Shown: positions 7,952 to 14,716 of the stretch, one piece after another
Layout: each line of letters starts with the position of its first letter
How positions within the stretch are numbered: the first letter of the stretch is position 1
Source of the DNA: Lachnospiraceae bacterium
Lineage (GTDB): Bacteria; Bacillota; Clostridia; Lachnospirales; Lachnospiraceae
Direction: 5' to 3'
Length of the DNA: 14,716 bases
NCBI GenBank assembly: GCA_003488965.1
Contig: DNJW01000131.1
Location: forward strand, 704 to 15,419
Translations under genes and position numbers: made by a program
Notes under the pieces: generated by a model
The model's database searches: none
What the model was told of the DNA's origin: nothing
The model's input: only the letters and a program-made list of their open reading frames with translations

Positions 7952-9678
7952 ACTGCCTTTTCCTTCCGGATGACCTTGCCGCCTCCCACTTCGTAAACCA
8001 CATCCGCATTTTTAATGGTTGTCAGCCTATGGGCAATAATCAGCATTGTCTTGCAGCCTTTCAGCTGGTCGATGGACTGCATTACCGCTTCTTCTGTCTC
8101 CGTATCCAGCGCCGAAGTCGCCTCATCCAATACCAGAATCTCCGGGTCATGATACAGCGCTCTTGCAATACCGATACGCTGCCTCTGTCCTCCCGACAGT
8201 CTTACGCCCCTGTCGCCCACAGCAGTTTCCAGCCCCTGGGGTAAATTTTCCACAAATTCCATAAGCTGGGCTTTTTTCAGCGCTTCAATCACCGCCTCTT
8301 CATCAATTTCCTCTTTTGGAATGCCGAAAGCTATGTTATTGCGGATTGAATCGTCCGACAAATATATGGTCTGGGGAATATATCCGATTTCCTTCTGCCA
8401 TGTACGCTTATACCGGTTAATGTCCAGGTCATCCGCCTTTATCCTGCCGTATTGAGGCGACAATAACCCTAGAATAATGTCTACCATGGTAGTTTTTCCC
8501 GCACCGGAAGCCCCTACAAATGCCACTGCCTGTCCTTTTTTAATTTCAAAATTCACACCGTCTATCACATTCTCTTCCGTATTCGGATAATGGTACTTTA
8601 CATTGGAAATCTTTATTCTGTCTTTAAATTCCCAATCCAGCGCTTCGCCCTTTTCTTCCCTCTGCTCGTCGGCAATATCCTTTAAATCATTATAAATCAA
8701 ATCCACGGAAGGCGCCGAATACAGAATGCAGCTTAAATGCTCGTTAATCTTTCCTACCGCAGGCAGCAGCTTGAAAGCGGCTACCGCAAATACAGCCAGC
8801 TGGGACATGTACTCCACAATATCCTTCTGCCCATAACGCATTTTCAGAATAATTGCCAGCAAAAGCCCCGTCATACAGACGGTCTCCACCACATGTTTAG
8901 GAAGCATTCCTATCAGCCGGTTCAGCCGGAGTCCTCTTACATATCTGGTAAAATATGTATCATACTCTTCTATAAAATATTGTTCCCTGTTTAATATCTT
9001 AATTTCTTTAATTCCGCCCAATGCCTGATTCATCCATTGGTACAGCTTCCCTTTATAATTCTGGCTTTCTTTTCCGATACTTTTGGAAAACTTTCTGGAT
9101 ATACCGGTAAAAACACCGACGCAGACCAGCAGCAGGCCTACCACAATCACTGTAATCGACTGGCTCACAAAAAAAAGATAGACTCCTAATACAACACAGA
9201 CAGCCAGCTCCGCAAATAATTCCAGAAGATGAATAATACCTTTGGCAAATAAGTCCGTATCCTCCTGCAGGCTCCTTTGCAAAACGGCAATATTTTTATT
9301 CAAATGGAAGGAATAGGGTTCCTCCATATATGCGGTAAGAAGCCTCACTGACAGTTTTTTCTGCATATTATAAGAGAATTTATACATCCAGTTTTTTTCC
9401 AAAGACAAGTAAATATTTTTTACCAGATAAATCGCTATAATCAGCACTGCCAATGCAATAAGCAAATCCTTCTCCGATGTAAAACGGAATGCCTGGTAAA
9501 TATAATCCAAATAGACTTTTTCATGAATGATTGCCGGGTTCGTAATAATTTCTATAAAAGGCGAAAAGATAGACACTCCCAGCAATTCCATAAAACTGCC
9601 GAGAACTACTGCCCCAAGCAGCAGAATCAGAAATATTTTATCTTTCCTTGAGAAAATATAATTAATTTTTGCAAACAT
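7948..9678 (-). CDS. ABC transporter, PglK-like lipid-linked oligosaccharide flippase
   Basis: A 576-residue half-transporter with a fused membrane domain and ATPase, the size and layout of PglK/MsbA-type exporters. The membrane domain (about 1-320) has roughly six hydrophobic segments; MELLGVSIFSPF (30-41) in the first helix resembles PglK proteins. The ATPase has Walker A GASGAGKTT (389-397), Q-loop Q436, signature LSGGQ (494-498), Walker B ILVLDE (514-519) and the H-loop His550, so it should be active. A homodimer is expected to flip the lipid-linked repeat unit across the membrane. This role is assigned because no Wzx flippase is seen and glycosyltransferase genes flank it on both sides; export of another lipid or glycan remains possible. 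AAAGGAG about five bases before the ATG gives a strong start. The stop overlaps the next gene by four nucleotides. Confidence 0.88.
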   Translation of the reverse strand: MFAKINYIFSRKDKIFLILLLGAVVLGSFMELLGVSIFSPFIEIITNPAIIHEKVYLDYIYQAFRFTSEKDLLIALAVLIIAIYLVKNIYLSLEKNWMYKFSYNMQKKLSVRLLTAYMEEPYSFHLNKNIAVLQRSLQEDTDLFAKGIIHLLELFAELAVCVVLGVYLFFVSQSITVIVVGLLLVCVGVFTGISRKFSKSIGKESQNYKGKLYQWMNQALGGIKEIKILNREQYFIEEYDTYFTRYVRGLRLNRLIGMLPKHVVETVCMTGLLLAIILKMRYGQKDIVEYMSQLAVFAVAAFKLLPAVGKINEHLSCILYSAPSVDLIYNDLKDIADEQREEKGEALDWEFKDRIKISNVKYHYPNTEENVIDGVNFEIKKGQAVAFVGASGAGKTTMVDIILGLLSPQYGRIKADDLDINRYKRTWQKEIGYIPQTIYLSDDSIRNNIAFGIPKEEIDEEAVIEALKKAQLMEFVENLPQGLETAVGDRGVRLSGGQRQRIGIARALYHDPEILVLDEATSALDTETEEAVMQSIDQLKGCKTMLIIAHRLTTIKNADVVYEVGGGKVIRKEKAV

Positions 9679-9689
9679 ATGCGCTCCTT

Positions 9690-10556
9690 TTATATCAGTT
9701 CTCTTTTAATCTGTTCTAAATATTCCGTGTATCCGGCAGCCAGATTTGCTTCTTTTCCTTCCACACCGTGCTTGGGCAAAGATACTTTATCCACACTTCC
9801 CTGCAAATACCACTCATACTCCATATCCAGATTGCCAATATCGATAACCCTATATCCCTTTAAAAACAATTCTTCCGCCACAAATTTTGCCGTGATTCCT
9901 AAGGATAATAAAAACAGCCTGTCCGTGGAATAGCTGCTGCAAGCCTCTATAATCTTATCCAAAACTCTCATCGCATTGCTGGAAGGACAAATAATCCTCT
10001 CTACACTTCCTGCCAATTCAAACAAATCATTTCCGACGCCATTATGAGTCCTGGTTCCTTCCACTACCACAATATCCTTCCCCATCCAAATCCGCTTTAT
10101 CTTCTCAATCCAATTTTTACATGGCCTTTTATCCTCAAACACGTAATAAAATCTCGAAAAAGAAGTATTGGCATAAATCCGGTCCGGATTGCAATATTGT
10201 TCATACACTTTGCGGTAGAAAAAAAGATGCTCCTTCCAAAACTTCCGGCTTTTTTCCTGATAACCCTCTACTCCGCCAAAAATACCCTGCAACGATACCA
10301 TCAAACCGTCATATTGATAGGAAATAATCCGTTTCAGTCCGTCGGCTATTTCCTGGGATGCTTTCTGAAGCTTAATATCGCTTCCCCTCAGCACTACCAT
10401 TTCTCCGTCGCCGAACCGCACCAGACTTTTATCCGTACGGATTAATTCCTCTATGGTTTCATCTACCGACTGCACTCTTATATGGTTTTTCAAAATGTTT
10501 TTCCGATACAGCCAGTATACAAAATTGGATAATATCTCTTTTAATACATCTTTCAT
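9690..10556 (-). CDS. GT-D fold glycosyltransferase (DUF1792 family)
   Basis: A 288-residue protein recognised as the DUF1792/GT-D family. The founding member, dGT1 of Streptococcus parasanguinis, adds glucose to a glycan on the Fap1 adhesin. Family marks seen here: RFGDGE (47-52), whose D-G-E is the metal/nucleotide-binding DXE; the GTRTHNGVGNDLF block (167-179) with the conserved Arg and Gly-Asn-Asp-Leu; SLGITAK (218-224); and the ending IDIGNLDMEYEWY (238-250). Length is normal. A longer form from ATG 10568 would add four residues. ATG 10556 is preferred because GGAG lies six bases upstream, whereas the upstream ATG has only a weak GGAAG. It lies between the radical SAM gene (35-nt gap) and the flippase gene (11-nt gap). 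In this cluster the acceptor is more likely the polysaccharide repeat than a protein, but this is inference. Confidence 0.88.
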   Translation of the reverse strand: MKDVLKEILSNFVYWLYRKNILKNHIRVQSVDETIEELIRTDKSLVRFGDGEMVVLRGSDIKLQKASQEIADGLKRIISYQYDGLMVSLQGIFGGVEGYQEKSRKFWKEHLFFYRKVYEQYCNPDRIYANTSFSRFYYVFEDKRPCKNWIEKIKRIWMGKDIVVVEGTRTHNGVGNDLFELAGSVERIICPSSNAMRVLDKIIEACSSYSTDRLFLLSLGITAKFVAEELFLKGYRVIDIGNLDMEYEWYLQGSVDKVSLPKHGVEGKEANLAAGYTEYLEQIKRELI

Positions 10557-10591
10557 ACAAATCTCCATGCCGCTTCCGGCAGTACAAACTA

Positions 10592-11596
10592 TTAACGGGA
10601 AGAATGCCGGATTTCATTCATACTGTATCTGCCGCCTTTTAAAAATTTATGCTTAATCACCCACCATCCCGGTACCCAGATATACTTATGCATAGCGGGA
10701 GATGCGCTTCCAATCATCCAGCAGTTCCTGTCGCATTGCCTTGTGCATCTGCGGACCTCTTGTGCCTGTTCGGAATTCCATAATTCCTCCCAGGACTGTC
10801 TTCTAAGGTTCCCCATCACCGCCTTCTCCTTCATTCCGTTGCAAGGAATGACATCGCAAAAGGGATCGATGAAAAAGGCGTTTTTGCTCATGTCGCAGGG
10901 CAGCAGCCTCTTATTTCCGTAAATATAGTTAATCAGTCCGTGGTTAAAGTAGGCCCGGAACCATTTTTTCGGGGATTTGCTTTTCAGCAGTTCATTAATC
11001 AGCTTCTCAAAATTCTGCGATACCTTTTTCTTATCATCAATCTTATTGTCCGTCTTTCTGAAATAAAAAGAATTATGGAGCGTCGCCGTAGCAAATTCCA
11101 TACCTAAATCATTGGAAATATTATAAAGAGGAACCAAATCCTCGCAGTTCATATCCTGTACCGTCATGCCAAATCCCACATCGGGATGCCCCATCTCCAC
11201 TAAGGTTTTCAATGTGGTATATCCCCTGTTGAACCCGTCCGGAATTCCTCTGATTTTATCGTTGGTTTCCTGCAGCCCCTCAATACTGATTCGAATCCCC
11301 ACCTTAGGAAACTCCTTGCACAGACTGATAATCCGGTCCGTAAAATATCCGTTCGTGGAAATGACAATCCTGTCTGATTTTTTATAAAGTTCTCTTACGA
11401 TATCAGGAATATCCTGACGGACGAACGGCTCTCCCCCTGTAATATTGGTAAATGCCATCTCCGGCAGTTTACGTATTTCATCCAGCGTTATTTCTTCGCT
11501 GGGTTTGCTGGGATCTTTAAAGCAGTCACACATATTACATCTTGCATTGCATCTATATGTTACGATGACCGTTCCATATAATTTTCTTCTCGACAT
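10592..11596 (-). CDS. Radical SAM protein with SPASM-like C-terminal region
   Basis: A 334-residue radical SAM enzyme. The [4Fe-4S]/SAM site is CX3CX2C at C16, C20 and C23, with an extra C25; GGEP (54-57) is the SAM-amino contact, and STNG (80-83) and RISIEG (102-107) mark later strands of the barrel. The C-terminal region has auxiliary cluster cysteines C234, C252, C284, C288 and C292 around a FFIDPFCDVIPC segment and a MGNLRRQSWEELW element, which is the SPASM/twitch pattern in shortened form. C247 stands where SPASM proteins usually have glycine. The ending NCWMIGSASPAMHKYI resembles uncharacterised radical SAM proteins. The substrate is unknown: a sugar modification (epimerisation, dehydration or oxidation) fits the cluster, and a peptide target is possible as for many SPASM proteins, though no small peptide gene is seen nearby. 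AGAGGT before ATG supports the start; it begins 12 nt after a GT4 gene. Confidence 0.85.
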   Translation of the reverse strand: MSRRKLYGTVIVTYRCNARCNMCDCFKDPSKPSEEITLDEIRKLPEMAFTNITGGEPFVRQDIPDIVRELYKKSDRIVISTNGYFTDRIISLCKEFPKVGIRISIEGLQETNDKIRGIPDGFNRGYTTLKTLVEMGHPDVGFGMTVQDMNCEDLVPLYNISNDLGMEFATATLHNSFYFRKTDNKIDDKKKVSQNFEKLINELLKSKSPKKWFRAYFNHGLINYIYGNKRLLPCDMSKNAFFIDPFCDVIPCNGMKEKAVMGNLRRQSWEELWNSEQAQEVRRCTRQCDRNCWMIGSASPAMHKYIWVPGWWVIKHKFLKGGRYSMNEIRHSSR

Positions 11597-11608
11597 ATTC
11601 TACCTCTT

Positions 11609-12808
11609 TTAATTTTCATATAATTTCAGCAGCTTTTTGCAATACTCCTGCAAAGTATCAAAATGCACCTTCCGGCAGGCCGACGTGTATTCTTCCAGCC
11701 GCTCCCTTTCCTTCCAGAGCCGCTCTACTTTCCCCTTCAACTCCTGTACATTGCCGCTTTCAAACAATTCGCCCGTTACATTTTCCTCCAGTACCTCCGG
11801 TATTCCGCCCAGATTGGAACCGATTACCGGAGTACCGCTGCTGATGGATTCCATCACGGTAAACGGACAGTTTTCATAGCACTCGGAGGGAAAAACCGTA
11901 AATCTTGCTTTTGCAATGGTTTCAAACAATTCCCCACCGCTTAAAAAACCTACATTCTCCACATTTTTGCAGCGGCCAATCTGCTCCTCCATAGGACCGG
12001 CGCCTGCAAAACGGAACGGAATCCGAGGCAGCTTACTGCATACCTTTAACAGCGTATCTATGCCCTTCTCCAAAGAATATCTTCCGAAATACAAAACATA
12101 ATCCTCTTTTTCCCGCCCGGCGGCTTCCGGCCTGTCCACAAAATTATGCATCACTATTGTCTTTTGGCGCAGCACCGGATCGGAGTCTAGCTGCTCTTTC
12201 ATAAAACGGCTGGGACATATAATCACATCTATCTTTTCATAGGTTTTCAGCCTTGCATACAGTGTTCCTTCTACAAATCCCAGCATACTTTTTATCCCGG
12301 AACCATGAATACATTTATTTTTCATGCAGCTTATACGTCCCTGTTTCAGACATTGGCTGCACCGCTTTCCCGTCGACGGATTCTGCATCAAATGATTCGG
12401 GCAGACCAGCTGACTGTCATGGGCCGTATATACAATCCTAACTTTTTGTCCCGACTTTTTTTCATATTTTCTTATTTCATACAATATAGACGGTGTAATC
12501 TGAAAATTGAAATTATTCAGATGAACCGCATCCGGCTGAAAATCCTCTAACACACACCGTATTTTCCGCCTTGCTTCCGCAGAATAGATAATTTTAAAGG
12601 GATACAGTATTTTTCGGAGCTTCCCGGTATGGAAATCCATATTCTCCGTATAGCACTCCGCCCGGTTCCCCACAATCCTGCCCTCATGCTCCATCCCAAA
12701 ATACTGCACCTCATGCCCCGTCCTCTGCAGTTCTTCCCCAATCTTAAAAATATAAGTCTCCGAACCGCCGTTAAGATAAAGGAACTTATTTACAATCAAT
12801 ACCTTCAT
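11609..12808 (-). CDS. GT4 family glycosyltransferase with cysteine cluster
   Basis: A 399-residue GT-B glycosyltransferase. The N-terminal half has NGGSETY (13-19) and AHD (129-131). The C-terminal half has the phosphate-binding FGRYSLEKG (241-249), FAGAGPME (267-274), the EX7E pair E312 and E320 in YENCPFTVME, and TPVIGSNLGGIPE (326-338). Between AHD and the linker there is a cysteine set, C136, C150, C153, C161 and C166, spaced like a zinc-binding insertion; this insertion is known in a subset of GT4 enzymes after the HD motif, with no assigned role I can name. An in-frame ATG at 12907 would add 33 residues and run into the preceding polymerase gene. ATG 12808 is preferred because GGAGG lies five bases upstream and the protein then begins MKVLIVNKF. 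Specificity is unknown. The gap to the preceding gene is 58 nt, the largest in the array. Confidence 0.9.
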   Translation of the reverse strand: MKVLIVNKFLYLNGGSETYIFKIGEELQRTGHEVQYFGMEHEGRIVGNRAECYTENMDFHTGKLRKILYPFKIIYSAEARRKIRCVLEDFQPDAVHLNNFNFQITPSILYEIRKYEKKSGQKVRIVYTAHDSQLVCPNHLMQNPSTGKRCSQCLKQGRISCMKNKCIHGSGIKSMLGFVEGTLYARLKTYEKIDVIICPSRFMKEQLDSDPVLRQKTIVMHNFVDRPEAAGREKEDYVLYFGRYSLEKGIDTLLKVCSKLPRIPFRFAGAGPMEEQIGRCKNVENVGFLSGGELFETIAKARFTVFPSECYENCPFTVMESISSGTPVIGSNLGGIPEVLEENVTGELFESGNVQELKGKVERLWKERERLEEYTSACRKVHFDTLQEYCKKLLKLYEN

Positions 12809-12866
12809 GCCAACCTCCATGCTGCCGTTTTGCTGCAGCACAAATCTGTGCGGTGAATGCTGTATT

Positions 12867-14441
12867 TCACGGTTTCTTCCGCATTGCCCCGCAAAATTCA
12901 AATCCACACAGAATCATGCCTGACAGTACGCTTCCTATCACAAAGCCGTTTAAATATCTGCGTCCTATCTCCACCCGGACAATATTTCCTCCAAACCCAT
13001 TCACCGGAGTATCCGCTTCTATCTGTCCTACTATCTGATAAGAAGGATAATCCTTCTCCCAGTCGTCCGTTATATAAAAATATTCTTCCTCTATGATGCT
13101 TGCCTGTATTCTGGGAACGATATACCCCTGAGGCATCCGCATCATACAAACCGTACCATAGATACCGGCGGTCAGAATACCGGCTGCAACACAGATATAT
13201 CCGATTGTCTTTTTCCTCCTCTTAAGTCTGCCCAGTCCATCCCGCAGCCCTTTTCCCCTTCTCTTTATTGACAAAATCTTTCCTTCACACAGTCTTACCC
13301 ACGGACCAATCCCAATTTCTCTTCCCTTGCCCGCACATTTTCTGTAAAACAGTTCCCCTAAATACAGAAATATCACATTCTTAAAGGATGCATTGAATAA
13401 ATATGGCTCCATAATTCCCATAAAGCAGATAAAGATAATAATAGCCAGTTCCTTTGCCTTGTTTTCTTTTCCATATACAAAGACCAGATACATATACGCG
13501 GCTGACATTAAAATAAAAATAACAATGCCATGGGTAATCAAAAGATAAACATAAGCATTATCCATTGTAACACTGTCTGTAATAATATCTGCAACTTTTA
13601 CGCCAAATATGCTCAGATTCTCCCGCACAAGAAAAATCTGGGACAGACGCAGTCTCTCGTTCACAATCTTATTAATAACAGAAAAAAGTCTTTCATGGTT
13701 TTTTAACAGAACAGAACCCCACAAAGATAGCAGGCAGCAGAAAGGGTAGACGCAAAAACAAGCCGCCCGCTCCAAAACACTCAATTTTTTCCTGCCCGCC
13801 GCGTACAGAGCCGTCAGCAAATACAAGGCTACAATCGCTACTCCGGTATAACTGACAGAATAAGCAAAAACCAGAAAATTTCCTGCCATAAGCCCCAGCA
13901 TCTTTTTCCAGTCATATTTGTCATTCCATATATACACTAAAAAAACAGCCAAAATAAAATAGGATACATGAAGAACATTGGGGTGGGCATAACCAAGCCC
14001 ATAGCGGAAAATATATCCCAATCCCAGCTTATCGTGCACCTTATATCCCATATCCGCCATATGAAAAAGCGATGTAAAGGTCAGAATACAAAAAGCGCTT
14101 CCCCAGGCCCCTAGTCCTACATAAAACGCCCTTTTCACAGGAATATTTTTCATTCCTGTCAGCATCATCATAAATAATAAAATGCCCTTTTCCCCTGACT
14201 TTAGATAGGTCAGCGCTCCCAGCCCTAAAAAAAGGATAATGCAAATCATTTCCTTTATGCTGTAGCGGGCCGCTGCCATTTTCCCCGCCCAGAAAAAAAC
14301 TGCCACTACCAACAGACATTTAAAAACAGACTGTCCATCATATAATCCAATTCCTTTTGCAAACAGCAAAATACCCAAGAAGGTATAATATAAAAGTTCT
14401 TCTATAGAAACTTTATTTTCCGAAGTTCTATTTTCTCCCAT
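12867..14441 (-). CDS. Wzy-like polysaccharide polymerase with short C-terminal membrane module
   Basis: A 524-residue multi-spanning membrane protein, paralogous to the 626-aa protein at 1532-3412. Shared blocks in the same order are LLFAKGIGL (25-33), GLGYAHPNVLHVSYF (148-162), MLGLMAGNFLVF (181-192), SVSYTG (195-200), MDNAYVYL (293-300), HGIVIF (304-309) and ELAIIIF then GIMEP (331-346). It should polymerise lipid-linked repeats on the outer face, or act as a related ligase. After a basic cytoplasmic stretch (384-411) comes a TM segment (about 412-432), a loop of about 65 residues (433-496) and a final TM (about 498-517). This matches the C-terminal module of the paralog, but the extracytoplasmic part is much smaller, as if the Wzz-like core had been lost. 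The stop of the preceding GT4 gene overlaps its start by 14 nt. A weak GGGAA precedes ATG 14441. Confidence 0.82.
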   Translation of the reverse strand: MGENRTSENKVSIEELLYYTFLGILLFAKGIGLYDGQSVFKCLLVVAVFFWAGKMAAARYSIKEMICIILFLGLGALTYLKSGEKGILLFMMMLTGMKNIPVKRAFYVGLGAWGSAFCILTFTSLFHMADMGYKVHDKLGLGYIFRYGLGYAHPNVLHVSYFILAVFLVYIWNDKYDWKKMLGLMAGNFLVFAYSVSYTGVAIVALYLLTALYAAGRKKLSVLERAACFCVYPFCCLLSLWGSVLLKNHERLFSVINKIVNERLRLSQIFLVRENLSIFGVKVADIITDSVTMDNAYVYLLITHGIVIFILMSAAYMYLVFVYGKENKAKELAIIIFICFMGIMEPYLFNASFKNVIFLYLGELFYRKCAGKGREIGIGPWVRLCEGKILSIKRRGKGLRDGLGRLKRRKKTIGYICVAAGILTAGIYGTVCMMRMPQGYIVPRIQASIIEEEYFYITDDWEKDYPSYQIVGQIEADTPVNGFGGNIVRVEIGRRYLNGFVIGSVLSGMILCGFEFCGAMRKKP

Positions 14442-14716
14442 GGACTGTTCCCATCCGGCCGGAAGAACCTGCTTTTACTTTTCGGTATATTTCCAGCGTC
14501 TGCCTTTCCACATCGTCCCAGTTGTATTTATCACATATATACTTCTGGCTGGATGCTTTAAATTCTGCCGTTTTTTCAGGGGAAGCGATTAAAGCCTCCA
14601 TTTTTTCTTTCAAGTCCTGCACATCGCTTTTTCGGAAATGGCAAGCGTGTTCCCCTACTACTTCCAGATTTTCTGCAATATCGCTTACTAAACAGCAGTT
14701 GCCATAGCTCATCGCT
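14428..14716 (-). CDS. GT4 family glycosyltransferase, C-terminal part (gene cut by window edge)
   Basis: Only the last 95 or so residues are inside the window. They match the end of a GT4 glycosyltransferase: AMSYGNCCLVSDIAENLEV corresponds to the segment just after the second Glu of the EX7E motif. It is followed by the acidic/variable stretch DVQDLKEKM and the usual terminal helix ending YNWDDVERQTLEIYRKV. The first in-frame ATG in view (14710-14712) is internal, because the codon before it (GCG) encodes the Ala that normally precedes Met in the E-A-M motif. The reading frame is open to the right edge, so the true start lies outside. The short tail after the last helix overlaps the start of the polymerase gene by 14 nt. 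Donor and acceptor are unknown. Confidence 0.85.
   Translation of the reverse strand, partial: AMSYGNCCLVSDIAENLEVVGEHACHFRKSDVQDLKEKMEALIASPEKTAEFKASSQKYICDKYNWDDVERQTLEIYRKVKAGSSGRMGTVHGRK

Noticed and set aside
12831..12851. TGCTGCAGCA palindrome and a small GCACA/TGTGC hairpin in the 58-nt gap, considered as an internal terminator
   Set aside because: Stems are short, there is no T-run on the minus strand, and the structures overlap the run-up to the next gene's start, so an operon break is not supported.
12809..12907. N-terminal extension of the GT4 gene from ATG 12907
   Set aside because: The extra 33 residues have no family similarity and overlap the preceding gene. The start at 12808 has a strong GGAGG and gives the typical GT4 N-terminus.
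14710..14712. ATG at the right edge considered as the start of a 94-aa gene
   Set aside because: The frame continues upstream with an Ala codon that matches the conserved E-A-M of GT4 enzymes, so this ATG is internal to a longer gene.
1..14716. Search for tRNA/rRNA genes, CRISPR repeats, insertion sequences, riboswitches and phase-variation inverted repeats
   Set aside because: No such structure was recognised by eye. Genes are packed with gaps of at most 58 nt, and the only clear inverted repeat is the hairpin between the converging genes.

Overview
This window looks like one end of a surface-polysaccharide (capsule or exopolysaccharide) gene cluster from an anaerobic, Spo0A-encoding Firmicute, most plausibly a member of the Clostridia such as a Lachnospiraceae species. 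The clues are moderate GC by eye, strong AAGGAGG-type ribosome binding sites, a Spo0A-type DNA-binding domain and the family relationships of the polysaccharide genes. The assignment to Lachnospiraceae is inference; no rRNA or other taxonomic marker is present.

Layout. A short plus-strand gene (16-354) encodes an orphan Spo0A C-terminal-like DNA-binding domain. It converges on a twelve-gene minus-strand array that fills the rest of the window, with a strong hairpin in the 45-bp gap (355-399) between them. In transcription order (right to left) the array holds: the tail of a GT4 glycosyltransferase cut by the window edge; a Wzy-like polymerase (524 aa); a GT4 glycosyltransferase with a cysteine cluster; a radical SAM enzyme with a C-terminal auxiliary Fe-S region; a GT-D-fold (DUF1792) glycosyltransferase; a PglK-like ABC flippase; two GT4 and one GT2 glycosyltransferases; UDP-glucose 6-dehydrogenase; a second Wzy-like polymerase with a Wzz-like C-terminal domain (626 aa); and a final GT4 glycosyltransferase. 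Gaps are at most 58 nt and many genes overlap (4-nt ATGA overlaps, 14-17 nt overlaps), so this reads as one operon whose promoter lies beyond the right edge. No stretch over 300 bases lacks a gene.

How the genes fit together. Seven glycosyltransferases (five GT4 counting the partial one, one GT2, one GT-D) would build an oligosaccharide repeat on a lipid carrier on the cytoplasmic side. Ugd supplies UDP-glucuronate, so an acidic polymer is likely. The ABC protein would flip the lipid-linked unit and the Wzy-like proteins would polymerise it outside. No initiating phosphoglycosyltransferase, Wzx flippase, stand-alone Wzz, BY-kinase or LCP ligase lies in the window; these may be upstream, to the right.

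Most unusual are the two paralogous Wzy-like polymerases that each carry an extra C-terminal TM-ectodomain-TM module. In the 626-aa protein this resembles a Wzz/CpsC chain-length regulator fused to the polymerase; in the 524-aa protein the ectodomain is much shorter. Also notable are the radical SAM enzyme inside a glycan operon and the orphan Spo0A-like regulator with an altered recognition helix.
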